Source: Bradysia coprophila
Taxonomy: Eukaryota; Arthropoda; Insecta; Diptera; Sciaridae
DNA length: 64,000 nt
Reading direction: 5' to 3'
Assembly (NCBI RefSeq): GCF_014529535.1
Contig: NC_050735.1
Location: forward strand, 6,211,739-6,275,738
In this document: in pieces, positions 24,001 through 34,573 of the stretch
Layout of the letters: every line of letters begins with the position of its first letter
Numbering within the stretch: position 1 is the first letter of the stretch
Position numbers and translations under genes: made by a program
Notes under the pieces: model-generated
What the model saw: the letters and a program-made list of their open reading frames with translations, nothing else
Databases searched by the model: none
What the model was told of the DNA's origin: nothing

Positions 24001-26585
24001 CTCAAGCGCAAACCTACAAAACAGCTTTACACGCAACATATCGTTTGCAAAACATTGGTGACCATGTGAAAAATTACCGACCTCAAGTAAGAAAAAGAAT
24101 TCGTTTTTTTTTTAATCGTGAACGAAACATGCAAATTACGATTTAAAATTGTCACACTTTCAGGTGCTAGTCTTAGCTGGATCTCCGCAGATTCGGCCAG
24201 CTATAGTCGATCTTGCAAATTTAATAACAAAACATAACTCACTAATGATTGTTGGAAATGTTGTGTCGGTAATGATATCACAACTCATTTTTGTTGATCT
24301 TCCATTTTTGATGATAAAAAGTGATAATTACAGCCGGACATCTCACATAAGAGGCGAACGTATGCGATAAAAGAAGGTCATAAATGGTTACAGGCAAGAA
24401 AGATTAAAGCTTTCTACGACATTGTGCAGACGAATGAATTTGACTCGGGTGTGCGAGCGTTGATTCAAACGTCAGGAATTGGAAAGCTGGCACCGAATAT
24501 TGTTCTGATGGGTTATAAGGCTAACTGGCAAACTTGCCCGACATCAGAATTGCTCTCGTATTTTAATTCAATGCAGTGAGTATGCACACAATTTACGATG
24601 AACCATGGTGAAAATGAAAGAAATGAACAATAACTTGTGGTGGTACCAGTCAAAACCCTCAATAAGGAAAATGTGACGCAGGTCATGTACTTACTTCCAA
24701 AACAACTGATATCATTTTAGGTGACACATCAGTAGTTTTAGAAAAATTATTTCATTCTTCACGTTAAAAGTAAGAGATTGCTCAGATTGTTCCCGTGATA
24801 TAAAACAATCACCACTCATTGCTTAATGAAAGCACACTAAATAGCAGTTGTATTATTATTTGAGTCAACTGCTGTGTAACCCCTCAATATTCTAATGATC
24901 TAGAAATGGGATGTTGGTGATGTAATGGAATTATAGGGAATATGAACCAATCTCAATAATTTCGAAATTCTCGACGAGAACCCAAAAAAAACGGCAAAGC
25001 TCTGAAATTTCTTAGGTTTTAAAGGTGAGGGCAGTGGAGGAGTAACCTCTTTTTAACCTCAGGAATGCAATTCCTACAAGAAATCCTGGATTACCAACAT
25101 TTTCTGTCACTTCTGACCGAACCATATTCACAGCTGTATCATAAAGGTGGACTAGAAACCCACTTTCTTTGATAAGTTCGCATGACCAAAGCTACAGAAC
25201 ACATAACTAGAAAGTTACCTAGCTGGGAAGATTTTCAGCCTTGATTCCCCAGTACTTCGAAATTTCGGGAACAAACGTCATTTCTCATCTTCACCTGTAT
25301 GTGGACTTGCGTCACGCCCACTAATGCGAGGGCATGATCGGATCATTGCTTTTTAAAACGAAATGACTATTCACACGCTAGTGCGAATAGTCAATTGACA
25401 TACTATTCGCTGTTCTCTATTCGATTTCTGCGAACCCTATAAACTCAATTTTTTCAGCAATGCGTTCAACAACCGCATGGGCTTAGCAATTTTACGCATG
25501 CCTAAAGGAATGGACTATTCGTATCTGAATTTGGAAGTCAACAATGATTTAACGTTCAGCGGCATAGATTCACCGACTATCACTCAATCACATTCGTCAT
25601 TGCCTGCAACGGGAGATCTCATTCTTAGCGGTAATCGAAATTTGATGCATGCCGATTCAAATCTAAATTTAGCTGGAATGGCTAGTTCACAGACGACAAT
25701 TACAACGCCTCAACCACGTAAAAAATGGCGTCGAACCAACAATCAATTTTGATTTTAATTTCTTTTTTCCATTTTGCTATCTGCAGCACCGCTTCCGAAT
25801 CAGAAACGTATGGCAGAATTGAAGGCCCAAGAAAAGATTATTTATTCGACACAAGGAGGATCCACCGTGCCGAAGGAAGTGCTTGACGATTTGGGCTATT
25901 TCCATTTGAAAAAATCGGATGGTCAAATTGACGTGTGGTGGTTATACGATGATGGAGGACTTACCATCTTAATTCCGTATATCTTGTCGTTACGTTCGCA
26001 TTGGAGTGGATGCAAGATTCGAGTATTCGCATTGACCAACCATAAAATGGAACTCGAATTCGAAGAACGAAAGTAGGAGCAATTCCTCAATGTGCTCTCC
26101 AAACTCTATCGCTAAATATTCATTGATTTTTGTAGCATGGCAAATCTTTTGCATAAGCTGCGAATCGATTATTCAACGTTGACCATGCTGCAGGGTATGC
26201 AAGATCCACCGCAACAGAGCACAATCGACTTCCATATGCAACTATTGGATGGATTCAGAGAAGGTCAGAACAATGAGTGTTTTGTTCCCGAAACGGAACT
26301 CGAAACTTTGGAAAAGAAAACGCATCGTCAATTGAGATTGCGCGAATTACTGTTGGAACATTCGAAGGATGCGTCGCTGGTTGTGATGTCTCTGCCTATG
26401 CCCAGAAAGGTAGCACTTTACAATCGATAATCGACATCAGTGTTCGTGAAACTTTTCTTCTTCTTTAATAGGATGCTGTATCGGCACCGTTGTACATGTC
26501 ATGGTTGGAATTACTTACGAACGACATGCCTCCGTTTTTGTTAATTCGAGGGAATCAATGTTCTGTATTGACATTCTACTCTTAA
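12044..26585 (+). CDS. NKCC: Na-K-Cl cotransporter (SLC12 family, NKCC/Ncc69-like)
   Basis: Sixteen exons: 12044-12216, 18596-18695, 21296-21578, 21854-21956, 22003-22362, 22429-22630, 22687-22951, 23016-23137, 23224-23359, 23980-24086, 24164-24268, 24334-24575, 25458-25717, 25787-26072, 26136-26409 and 26472-26585; about 1043 residues. It is a plasma-membrane electroneutral cation-chloride cotransporter. Residues 3-6 (RFQV) are an RFxV docking site for SPAK/OSR1 (Fray) kinases, followed by the conserved N-terminal phosphoregulatory segment ([14 protein letters not shown]). The membrane core, about residues 107-580, starts [14 protein letters not shown] and includes GANISGDL and an extracellular loop with NTT, NGS and NNS sites. 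A cytosolic SLC12 C-terminal domain follows, ending VLTFYS. The upstream GTG in the same frame is not used; ATG 12044 is chosen. The exon 4 donor was set by frame (see findings). NKCC versus Ncc69 orthology cannot be decided here. Confidence 0.93.
14214..14340. repeat. Low-complexity foldback, word AATTTTCAGAA
   Basis: Starts CCAGGGCTTATTTTTAGG and ends CCCTAAAAATTAGTCTTCTG, so the edges are inverted repeats. The interior is a degenerate run of TTCTGAAAA / TTTTCAGAA words. Lies in NKCC intron 1. Confidence 0.75.
14405..14618. repeat. Inverted-repeat element with CAGCTGATC core
   Basis: ACAGTAGGTGAC at the left is mirrored by GTCGCCGACTGT at the right. The inner arms TTTCAGCTGATCTACTCATAC and GAGTCGATCAGCTGAAA are also inverted. 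A related element is at 39028-39152. Lies in NKCC intron 1. Confidence 0.55.
14768..15145. mobile_element. Foldback element, GAGGGATTCTTTTGAAAA ends, short copy
   Basis: GAGGGATTCTTTTGAAAATC at the left and its reverse complement at the right. The inverted match continues through about 100 bp on each side (GGTCTTTGCCAGTAGACCT and its complement) and becomes weaker inward. The ends are shared with the 950-bp palindrome at 51819-52768. Apparent open frames are mirror images of each other and not genes. Lies in NKCC intron 1. Confidence 0.75.
15513..15639. repeat. Four-fold inverted AATCTCGCAC motif
   Basis: AATCTCGCAC and its complement GTGCGAGATT occur four times in 130 bp in alternating orientation. 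The inner pair forms a good hairpin (AATCTCGCACACCATGAATT with GTGTGCGAGATT). Lies in NKCC intron 1. Confidence 0.65.
16028..16189. mobile_element. hAT-like MITE, copy 2
   Basis: The terminal inverted repeats begin CAATGAAAGT and include CAGGTATGG. The flanks are ATGATAAC on both sides (16020-16027 and 16190-16197), a perfect 8-bp target duplication as expected for hAT elements. The core ATGTCCTCCGG is shared with the copy at 9099-9269. No coding capacity. Confidence 0.85.
17406..17522. repeat. piggyBac-like MITE fragment
   Basis: Right half of the TTAACCTGTCAC family: it contains GAAGTACAAGATTTGAAATC and CATATGCTTGCTCACTGTAA before a degraded end. Other fragments of the same family lie near 16930-17010 and 17140-17180. 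Confidence 0.45.
19137..19362. mobile_element. piggyBac-like MITE with duplicated right end
   Basis: TTAACCTGTCACAGACGGC at the left; GCCGTCTGTAACAGGTTAA at the right, ending at 19342. The last 20 bp (AGCTCTCTGTAACAGGTTAA) are then partly repeated to 19362. Lies in NKCC intron 2. Confidence 0.75.
20421..20562. mobile_element. TA-flanked mariner-like MITE
   Basis: TA, then GGGTGAGCGTACCAATCC, about 60-bp arms, a short AT-rich loop around 20490, the reverse-complement arm ending GGTACGCTCACCC, then TA. Arms are nearly identical, so insertion is recent. The TA duplication is the Tc1/mariner signature. Lies in NKCC intron 2. Confidence 0.8.
20641..20733. repeat. Small inverted-repeat element
   Basis: GTGTGTTACGTACCTGCG at the left pairs with CGCAGGTACGTAACATAC at the right (one mismatch). 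The loop also contains a weak inverted pair. It lies about 80 bp after the mariner-like MITE in NKCC intron 2. Confidence 0.65.
24673..25315. mobile_element. Inverted-repeat element with GTGACGCA ends, long copy
   Basis: GTGACGCAGGTC at the left and GGACTTGCGTCAC at the right are inverted repeats. ACTGATATC and GGTGACAC follow the left end, as in the second copy at 51043-51329. It fills most of NKCC intron 12. No transposase frame is visible. Confidence 0.6.
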
Positions 26586-26763
26586 TATTTTTGACAACGA
26601 CTAGTCACATGTTGTCAAAGCAACATTATCCCCGATCAGTTTTGTTGATAGCCTGAAAGAGAAGTTTTGTTTTTTGTGTTCTATGCTGGTGCAGTGATTG
26701 TATCACACATTTTATTGGTACTCAAGACATAGTATTAGCATTGTTGACGAACTCATTTATTTC

Positions 26764-26769
26764 AATAAA
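26764..26769 (+). terminator. Polyadenylation signal of the NKCC gene
   Basis: AATAAA 178 bp after the stop codon, in an AT-rich setting and ahead of the repeat block that begins at about 26926. Confidence 0.6.
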
Positions 26770-26925
26770 GAAAATTTAACCATTTTGTGTTGGTCAATCC
26801 TTATTTCAATGGATAGAAAATAGGTATTCAGGACAGCGACAGAGACAAAACACGGGAAGCATCAACAACATTTACAGGTAAACGACTGTTTGGATAACTT
26901 ATCACTTCATTTCTGCCATGTACAC

Positions 26926-27126
26926 CACTTCATCTAGCCATTTTATGTATACTTTTTTTTTTGGCTAACTCACCACTCCATATAGCCATTTCTACCATTT
27001 CCATGTATTTTGGCTAACTCACCACTCCATATAGGCATTTCTATGTTTTCCATGTATTTTCGCAAGCTCACCACTCCTAACACACGTTTCTAACAAATCC
27101 ATGTACTTTGGCTAGCTCACCACATT
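26926..27126. repeat. Degenerate ~53-bp tandem repeat, left block
   Basis: About four units containing CCATTTCTACCATTTCCATG and TTGGCTAACTCACCACTCC. Further units of the same repeat lie at 29313-29450 and about 29625-29700, on the other side of the PAN-domain gene and in the same orientation. Confidence 0.8.
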
Positions 27127-27138
27127 TCACACATAATG

Positions 27139-27384
27139 TGGCGGATTAACCTATGGGAAATTCGGTACCGTGCCCATAGCGCTAGAAATACTTGGCGCTG
27201 GCGAAATTCTTTCACTATTCAAATTTATACAGCTATCACAAAAAAGATAAATTTACGCTGCAATTGCGCTACAGAGGAAATAATGTTCTCTAAATGCAAA
27301 AACAAAACAAAATTGGCGCTGAATTTTTGAAATTTGGCGATGAATTTTTATATGCCAGTGGCGCTGAAAACCTTAATCCGCCCC
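27139..27384. mobile_element. MITE with GGCGGATTAA ends, left copy
   Basis: TGGCGGATTAACC at the left and GGTTTTCAGCGCC-type sequence running into TTAATCCGCCCC at the right give inverted ends. The internal words TGGCGCTGAATTTTTGAAAT are repeated. A second copy in the same orientation is at 29085-29311. Confidence 0.65.
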
Positions 27385-27907
27385 TTAATTACGTTTCAAA
27401 GAAATTTCGTTTTATTTCTTGATGTTATACCTTTCGTTTTTTAATGGAGTTATCTGGAATGAACGGTTTACAAACTTGTCCATTAAAATCTTTGAGATTT
27501 GAATTTGAGGTAAAAATACAAAAAAGATTATTTTTCATACAATCGAAGATTACTAAGATTGTGCAAATTTCGCTTCGGGCACCAGCTGGTACACGACAAG
27601 GTACACAATTCATTTGCCAAAAGATTATCATTTGAAGTACTTGATTTGGAATACACATGAATCAATGCTCGCGCTACTCAAAATTTAAATCTAATACTTC
27701 AAACGATAAAAACTTGAACAAATGAATGTAAATTTGTAGACCAGCTGGTAGATAGCCCCGAAACGAAATATTTGCACAATCTGAGGAATCCTCGATTGAA
27801 ATATTTAGAATTTTTTGCAATAAAATAAGTGTTCCACACAGAAATATATTGGGATGATAATAAATAGATTATTTAAAAAAAAAAAAAAATCAAAAAACAG
27901 GATGTTA

Positions 27908-28629
27908 TTAACATCCAAGCTCTGTTTTCCGTTTCTCACATGCCGTCTTCACGCTTGTCTTTACCAAACCAGAAACGAATACTCCAGCATCAGGGATTTC
28001 AGTCAAGGGATCAGCGGTTGAATTAGCAATCGCATCGCAAACACCCGGAGCACCCCATCCATTTTGCAACGCTGCAAATACTCTAGTTTTAACATCCAAA
28101 TATTGTTGCTTCTTAGCAGGATCATTGAAGCCAACAGCACCAATTGTTATAGCCGCGTCGACTATGGCAGCGATACTATTGGCAAGTTTTACGGCTTCTG
28201 CTTGTTCAACTGGATTTAGACAAACAAGCGGTTTTTCAGTTGGAGTTGGTGTCGGAGTAGGATTAACAACCGGCCCGCCAGGTACTGCTACAACTAACCC
28301 AGCATGAGTTTGCCATTTTGGATTGTCAGGCTTAAAAGGTCCCTGTGTATTTTTCAGCCAGCAGGCCTTCAAGTTATTGTATACAAAGCCTTGACATGTC
28401 GGGTTAGCTTTACAAATCTCACAACAGGCTTCCCACGAAGCAATTCCAGCTTGCATTCCTAAATCATGTCCAGGATCGAGATTCAAATTAATTGCCATTG
28501 ATACACATATTTTCTGTTGGCCGTTGACAACAACTGTAAGTGAAAATATAAAAGTTTGAATAGATTTATTAGATAGATAAACTTACAAAGCGTTGTAGCC
28601 AGAATGGAGACAAGCAAAACCCCTTGCAT
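27908..28629 (-). CDS. Secreted PAN/apple-domain protein with unknown C-terminal domain
   Basis: Two exons, 28629-28587 (signal peptide) and 28533-27908, joined over a 53-nt GTAAGT..TTACAG intron; 222 residues. Residues 1-19 are a signal peptide (MQGVLLVSILATTLF...). Residues 24-95 resemble a PAN/apple domain, with C24, C51, C52, C55, C61 and C72 and the pattern ACCEIC..C..FVY....CWLK; such domains bind carbohydrate or protein ligands. A Pro-Thr linker (TPTPTPTEKP) separates it from about 105 alanine-rich, probably helical residues with four cysteines and no family I recognise. Predicted extracellular. The ACC..C..CWLK style is most familiar from fungal and oomycete secreted proteins. It lies alone between two copies of the same repeat block. 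Confidence 0.8.
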
Positions 28630-29084
28630 TCTTAGTCTTCAATCTAAATAACGAGGTCAGATAATTTTAATGTAAGTCCTTGTTTCGATGTTATTCTCCA
28701 GATTTTCGATTTCAACGTCTTGAATTACTGAAAAACAATATTTTATGTAAATTCAAAGCGAGACTGAAAGATATTAAGTTTCTCATACAAGATTCATGCT
28801 TTAAATACTTTCATTTCTTTTATCAGTTTCAACATAATTAAAAGGAGATTAAGTAAGCACCAACAAATGTCCTAATTGACTCATTATCAGCAATAATTAG
28901 GTTATTAATAGTAACTGGTGTACTTCCTGCTGTAGCAAACGTGTATTAATTATAACAATGAAAAGTGAACCTCGTTTTTTAATAAACTAATTTCAAGACG
29001 TAAAATAAACCAGATCAACAGACGGCGCTTCAAAGTGAATTCGTTTGTAAAATGTTGCAGACCTGCCAAAAGTCAATACTAAAG

Positions 29085-29311
29085 CGGTGTAGTGATGCAA
29101 AAGCGGCTTATTCCATTATAACGAAACGCTCTCCAACTGCGCTGGAGAAAATCCTGCACCATACGCATTTCTAATAATTTTCTTTTTACGTGCAATAAAA
29201 TGCAAAAACAAAACAAAATTGGAGCTGAATTTTTGAAATTTGGCGCTGAATTTTTAAAAGTTCGCGATGAATTTTTATATGCCATTGGCGCTGAAAACCT
29301 TAATCAGCCCC
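29085..29311. mobile_element. MITE with GGGGCTGATTAA end, right copy
   Basis: Shares with 27139-27384 the segments CAAAAACAAAACAAAATTGG, GAATTTTTGAAATTTGGCG and GGCGCTGAAAACCTTAATC. The left end is degraded. Confidence 0.6.
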
Positions 29312-29312
29312 T

Positions 29313-29450
29313 GCGAGGACACATTTCTACCATTTCCATGTAATTCGGCTAACTAACCACTACATCTATAGGCATTTCCACCATGTCTATGTATTTTGGC
29401 TAACTCACCACTCCATATAGGCATTTCTGCTATATCCAAGGTATATATGG
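29313..29450. repeat. Degenerate ~53-bp tandem repeat, right block
   Basis: Two to three units of the repeat at 26926-27126, starting immediately after the right MITE. An isolated further unit is at about 29625-29700. Confidence 0.75.
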
Positions 29451-29866
29451 TATATATATATATGGGTAAATATATGGGCGGAGGTAGTGTCACTCACGCG
29501 CGGCCTAGCACAATAGTTCGATGCTAATGACACCTTTTTTGTGTTTCACAAAATGTTGTGCCTATCACAAAATGTTGCGAACTTTCGTGCCACTGTACAT
29601 CTGATTCGGTTTTATATGGCATAACCACCGCCAATATATCCACTTTGACCATATCTATGTGTTTTGGCTAACTCACCAGTCCATAATATAACCATTTCTG
29701 CCTGTATATAGTTGCAACGCTGTTTACTGTTGGGGAGATCACGGAGAAACAGACACGCGGTTGACTTACTACACTTGACGATAATATGAAAGATACAAAA
29801 ATTTACCTCCCGTTCTTGTGATGATTGTCGTCACCATCATGTGGTGAATTTTTTTAAAACTATAAA

Positions 29867-30020
29867 CAACGCACTTCAAGCAGAAGTGATCATAGTTGAC
29901 AGCTGCCAAATAGAGTACTAATTGTATAAAATTGTTTTTTTACAGTGTTTTACAGTTGTGTGATACACTGTCAAGTCTCAGTACCCTATTTAGAGTAACA
30001 CTCATGCTTGAAGTGCGTTG
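29867..30020. mobile_element. MITE with CAACGCACTTCAAGCA ends
   Basis: CAACGCACTTCAAGCAGAAG at the left pairs with GCTTGAAGTGCGTTG at the right; ATAAA occurs on both flanks and may be part of the target duplication. The middle contains ACTCTAAATAGGG-type sequence in both orientations. Confidence 0.7.
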
Positions 30021-32396
30021 ATATAAAGCATCAGACAGAAGAAAATTGCGATATGCCCTCCCCAATCTTTACAGCCTTGTAGTTACAGAGTAGAAAACGT
30101 CTTCTTGGGAAATTATCAGATTAAATTAGGTGGCGGCAAACGCATCAGTGAGTGAACATTTTGCAAGTGAAAGACAGGTTTCCTTGTCAAATAAAGCTTT
30201 AATTTTATAATGAAAACTAACCTGATAAACATTAATGTGTAAATATCTTGCTAGTTCTCAATTAGTTTAAATTCATAATTCAATGACTAGTCAATTATGT
30301 TTCCACTTTTCTGTTTTATTATAATAAACTGTTGTAAATTTTTCCATTTTCTTTCTTTCTCTTTTTTTTGTTTATAAACGTTTGAAATATTTTTAATTTT
30401 TAATTTTCTTACTTTATATTCCTTTGTTTTTAGATTTTAGACACATTTTTGTTTAGTTATAATAATTCTTTTCGTAGATTTAAATTTCTTCTTCATTTTG
30501 ATTGTTAAAATTTGTTTCAAAATAAAAATTTAGACGACAGAAAACTCCTGTCTTTTAAATAAAGAAAATGTTTTCGTTGAGTTCATTAGCATTGCTATTG
30601 CTATTTCATTTTTGTCATCTTTATATTACAAGGAAAATTATTAATAAAAACTTCAAATCTGATGTTCCAAGTAGATGGGTCGCATATTAATTGAAAAGCA
30701 TTTTGTGACGGAATGTGTTCACGTTTCAGTTATAAAATTGGTTCAGATTTGATTGTATCGATTAAGTAGTTTTTAGATTCAAAACCCAAACGAAAATCTT
30801 TCGATTAACACATTTAACTTCGACAAAACATATTTTTGACCACAATATGGTCATTATTATCTAAGATAAATGAGATTTCTATTGTTCGTAAGCTCAAAAC
30901 TTAATGCTAAGAGAGATTGAGGAAGCTAAGACCGAAATTCGCCAATGAAGCTGCGCTTAACTGAGCCATGGTTTGAGTTATGTCAAAAGGTGTTGATTCT
31001 GAAAGTTTTATTTCATTGCAGAATCTGTGACTTCATAAGTATGAAGATACATTTTGTTATAGAGGATCACACTAGCCAGATCTAATACCCGATTGGCGAT
31101 TTCATGCAGTTCAGCCAACAATGAGGCGAGTTTTTTTATTTGCCAGAAATACCTCATCCTAAATTTGTTGCAGAAAATGGTTATCACACGATTGATGTGG
31201 TGGACAGAATAGATGAGTACATAGGATCGTTATTTAACACGACCTTGGATTCATACATCTGAATTTTCTTCGTGAAATTTTCTTTCAAAAAATATTGACA
31301 TTCAAAGAAAAGTTAGAGCGTTTCTTCTGCCACTATCATGCTATGAAAATACCAATGTCCAATGACTAACGAAATAATTTGCTATAATAGCGATGGTTAA
31401 ACTTTCGTCGCCAAAGCGAAAGTCAATCAATAACCAACATCCATTTCTGGTAAATTTATTTATAAATTTTTTTTGATAAGTTTCTCCAAAAATAGGCCCT
31501 GGACCCTTATTTACCCTGATCGATCTATTCGTATTCTGCCAGTTTATTTACGGACTTGTTTAACGAAATTAGAATTTTCAAGCTAGTAAGAAATTTATAG
31601 AGACTTATGCTTCCTTTTGTTGACGTACCCTAAAGTTAAAACGTTTTCCTTTTGTTAAATCTTAAAAATAAAATTCTTTAAAATAAAATTGTAAAAAAAA
31701 ACGTAAAGAATGGTTGAAATCCGTGAAGAAATTGTTCTTTTCTCCTTTTGTATATTGCTTCCTTAACATATAATTTTTAATAAATTTAATTTAAAAATAA
31801 AATGCATCCTGTTTGTGATTTTGTTAGGTTTTGGTAGTGACTGAATTCCATCCAGCTAGGTTCACAATTAAAAATAATTTCTTCGTCATCTCTTCGAAAT
31901 ACTAGAACGTAAATATTTTTGTGTTACAAATTCTTATTACAAAATTATCATTCAATAGTTCAATTGTGCTCGTTCATGATGTATGTACCTGTTCAGCGTT
32001 CAAACGAGCATCAAATTTTGTGGATCATACGGTCTACTGAAAACAAAATCAAATGTTCTTCCGGTTTATAAACCCTAAGAGTTCTTTCATTAAAAGCAAA
32101 GATCGGTTTTTAAAGGAAGGCATTACGAATTGATAAAAAATTTGTTATTCAAACCATAATTTGACGGTAGTAATTGCCAGAATAATTTCTGGCTAAGTTT
32201 TTATTTGGGTGGATTTTATAATAGGCTTGTCTTAGTACGTTGATCACTCGTCTGATTAACGCTGATTTTATTTAATTATTATTTTAGTTTTTGGTGTATT
32301 ATGCATGAGGTTTTATATATCCTAGAAATTTCATTTTAATTCACTAAATTTTATTTTAACCGAAACACCATATGTTTGGCAGTTAGAGTTACTGAG

Positions 32397-32714
32397 TTAA
32401 CCTTTCATAAACGGCAAGCGTATCACGATATTTTCATTTTCAATAAATCTGCTACTTCTAACATTAAAAGTAATCACCTAGAGTTCGATCACGACATAGT
32501 AAAGTAAACCAGGTAGTAGTGGTTGATTTGACGAGATACCTGTTCATAACTTCTGAAAAATGAACCGCTGCCTGTGTTTACTTTACACTGTCGTGGTTTA
32601 ATACAAAATCTTTTACTTCATTAGTTTTAACAAACATGTTGTTATATATAAGACCACATTGACCATGAATATTCGCTGTCGACAACGGATGACTAGCCGT
32701 TTGTAAAATGTTAA
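32397..32714. mobile_element. piggyBac-like MITE interrupted by another MITE
   Basis: TTAACCTTTCATAAACGGC at the left and GCCGTTTGTAAAATGTTAA at the right belong to the TTAA-flanked family. The copy is split by the element at 32490-32596 and is more diverged than the copies at 10324 and 19137, consistent with an older insertion. Confidence 0.7.
32490..32596. mobile_element. MITE with CACGACATAGTAAAG ends, nested
   Basis: CACGACATAGTAAAGTAAAC and TTTACTTTACACTGTCGTG are inverted ends, matching the family member at 6460-6629. It lies inside the older piggyBac-like MITE, which gives their relative order of arrival. Confidence 0.75.
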
Positions 32715-33340
32715 AGACATTTTTTATGTTGAATTTGAACATTATTTACTAAATATAATTCCTGAAGTAATTGCCAACACGGAAAAAAGAGAACTGTGAT
32801 TTTCCGATTAAAGCAAAACAACGACAACATCACACAAACTTTCCACCCATGGAAAATATGATTTTTCATGCGATAATTATTCCTAAGTTTATAAATGTGG
32901 CAGGATTTAATAGTGAACTAGTGATGATCTCTCCTAAATAGCGTCAATACAAACGACAAACCATCTATGGATCTGTAGAATATGTGTTGTATTGAGGCCA
33001 CTTTATCCTCACGTCACAAGTAGTTCTTCGAAAATTTAAATTTTTGAAAATTTGGAACGAACTAATATGACTGATTAGGGCTTTGCAACGAACGAAGAGT
33101 TTTTTTTCGCGCGACAAAAATCCGTTTCAGCAAATGAGGAGTTTTATTCGAACACGAACTTCATCTAACGTGGCTGATAAGCGAAAAAAATCTCCTTATT
33201 GCCGCATCGGTCGCTCTTTACAGGGCCTATGTTTAAGAAATTGATTTTCTAAATTTGCTTACACTGGCCATATTGCAAATTTGACAGGTTCTCACAAGAT
33301 TTGGAATATTTGAGCAAATTATGGAGAGTCAATTTTCCAA

Positions 33341-33668
33341 AAATGGGCCTTGCACTAAGCACCAAAAATAGTTATTTTTTAGACGAAATATTTGGCGAAA
33401 TATTTCTCAGTGTTAGGCCCTGGTCTCTAAAAAAAATTCAACGGAAAACTATTACAAGTGACGTATATTTCTGATGAGGGCTTATTAATCGCAATTTAAA
33501 TTCTTAGAAATTCTAAAAAGTTCTTAGAAATTCTGAAAATTCATTTTTTTTACAAATTCCCAATGATTCTTAAATTATTGAAAATTCCTAAAAAAAAATA
33601 TTAAAAATTCTCAGAAATTCTAAAAGAAATTTAAAAAATTCCAAAAAAAATCCGAACAATAAGCCCTG
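33341..33668. repeat. Two adjacent low-complexity foldbacks
   Basis: 33341-33425 runs from CCAAAAATGGGCCTTGCAC to GTTAGGCCCTGGTCTC. 33475-33668 runs from GAGGGCTTATTAATCG to CAATAAGCCCTGG, with an interior built from TTCTTAGAAATTCTAAAAA words. Edges are of the same type as at 14214, 53195 and 62180. Confidence 0.7.
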
Positions 33669-34444
33669 GATGAGAAACTACTTTGGGTGGAATTGGTCAG
33701 TGGTAGCACAACTGAAATGATTTCGAAAGTGACTTGATTTGTAGAAATCTTTCCTTACCACAGTTCTTAAAAGGAAACTGAAGCTGTAGAACAGATCGTT
33801 TTCACGACTTCGAATTCGGTGCTGTACCTACTACAATCAAGTACCGCTGAATCAACTTGATCAGAAGCCAGCTCAGGGTATGATTATCTATAAAGAAACA
33901 AACAAACCGACGAATCAAAAAGGGTTCGCTTTCCTCGCTGTCTTGCTCTATCTGAGGTGTTTATTGCAATTCGACATTCGATTATAACTTCTCTTTCGAT
34001 TTTTTCAAGTTTTCCAAACATTTTTACAACTAAAACATTGCAAAAGTGTTCACTTCCATTATATAGTTACCGTTTCATTACATTCGTTCAAAGCAATTTT
34101 ATTTTGTTAAGCTCTACAATCGATAATTCCATGCTGCTGTGAATTACTTCAAGAAAATTCTCTGAAAAATTCGATTAAATTGATTGCGCATGTAACGCAC
34201 TCTATATACTTCGGTATTATTAACGCAACTGGTGCGTTGGCATATAAATCCACTTTACACTAAAATCTAACAATTGAATAAAGCATCACTAAACAACCAA
34301 CACGTAAATAATCACTCTGTCATTTATACTTATTTTATGTTATGTTTCCATGTTATATGTTTCCATCAGTTACACACTTAAAATTACGGGGGGGTTCAAA
34401 TATATTAAAAATTCCCTACACTCTACCCAACGACTAGAAAGGAT

Positions 34445-34450
34445 TTTATT
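34445..34450 (-). terminator. Candidate polyadenylation signal of the membrane-protein gene
   Basis: AATAAA on the minus strand, 124 bp past the stop codon at 34574. Confidence 0.45.
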
Positions 34451-34573
34451 TTAATTCGAAATTCATTTTCGATTCATTTTCTTTTTGTTCTGATTTGTTG
34501 TAAAAATTTCACTTTTTTGTGATGCTGCGATTAGAAAAATTAATCGAACCAATAAAAAGTTAACATCGTAAAT

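Larger units (their letters stand above)
30021..34440. other. Gene-poor AT-rich region
   Basis: No open frame with a domain, signal peptide or good splice context was found. The region 30200-30560 and 31600-31850 is extremely AT-rich. Repeats recognised are the nested MITEs at 32397-32714, the low-complexity foldbacks at 33341-33668, and an isolated edge of that type (AAAATAGGCCCTGGACCC) near 31490. The part just below 34450 is beyond the likely polyadenylation site of the membrane-protein gene. Confidence 0.5.

Noticed and set aside
29500-34500. Possible tRNA or other structured RNA genes
   Set aside because: I looked for tRNA box A/B patterns and other familiar folds by eye and found nothing convincing; a covariance-model search would be needed to exclude them.
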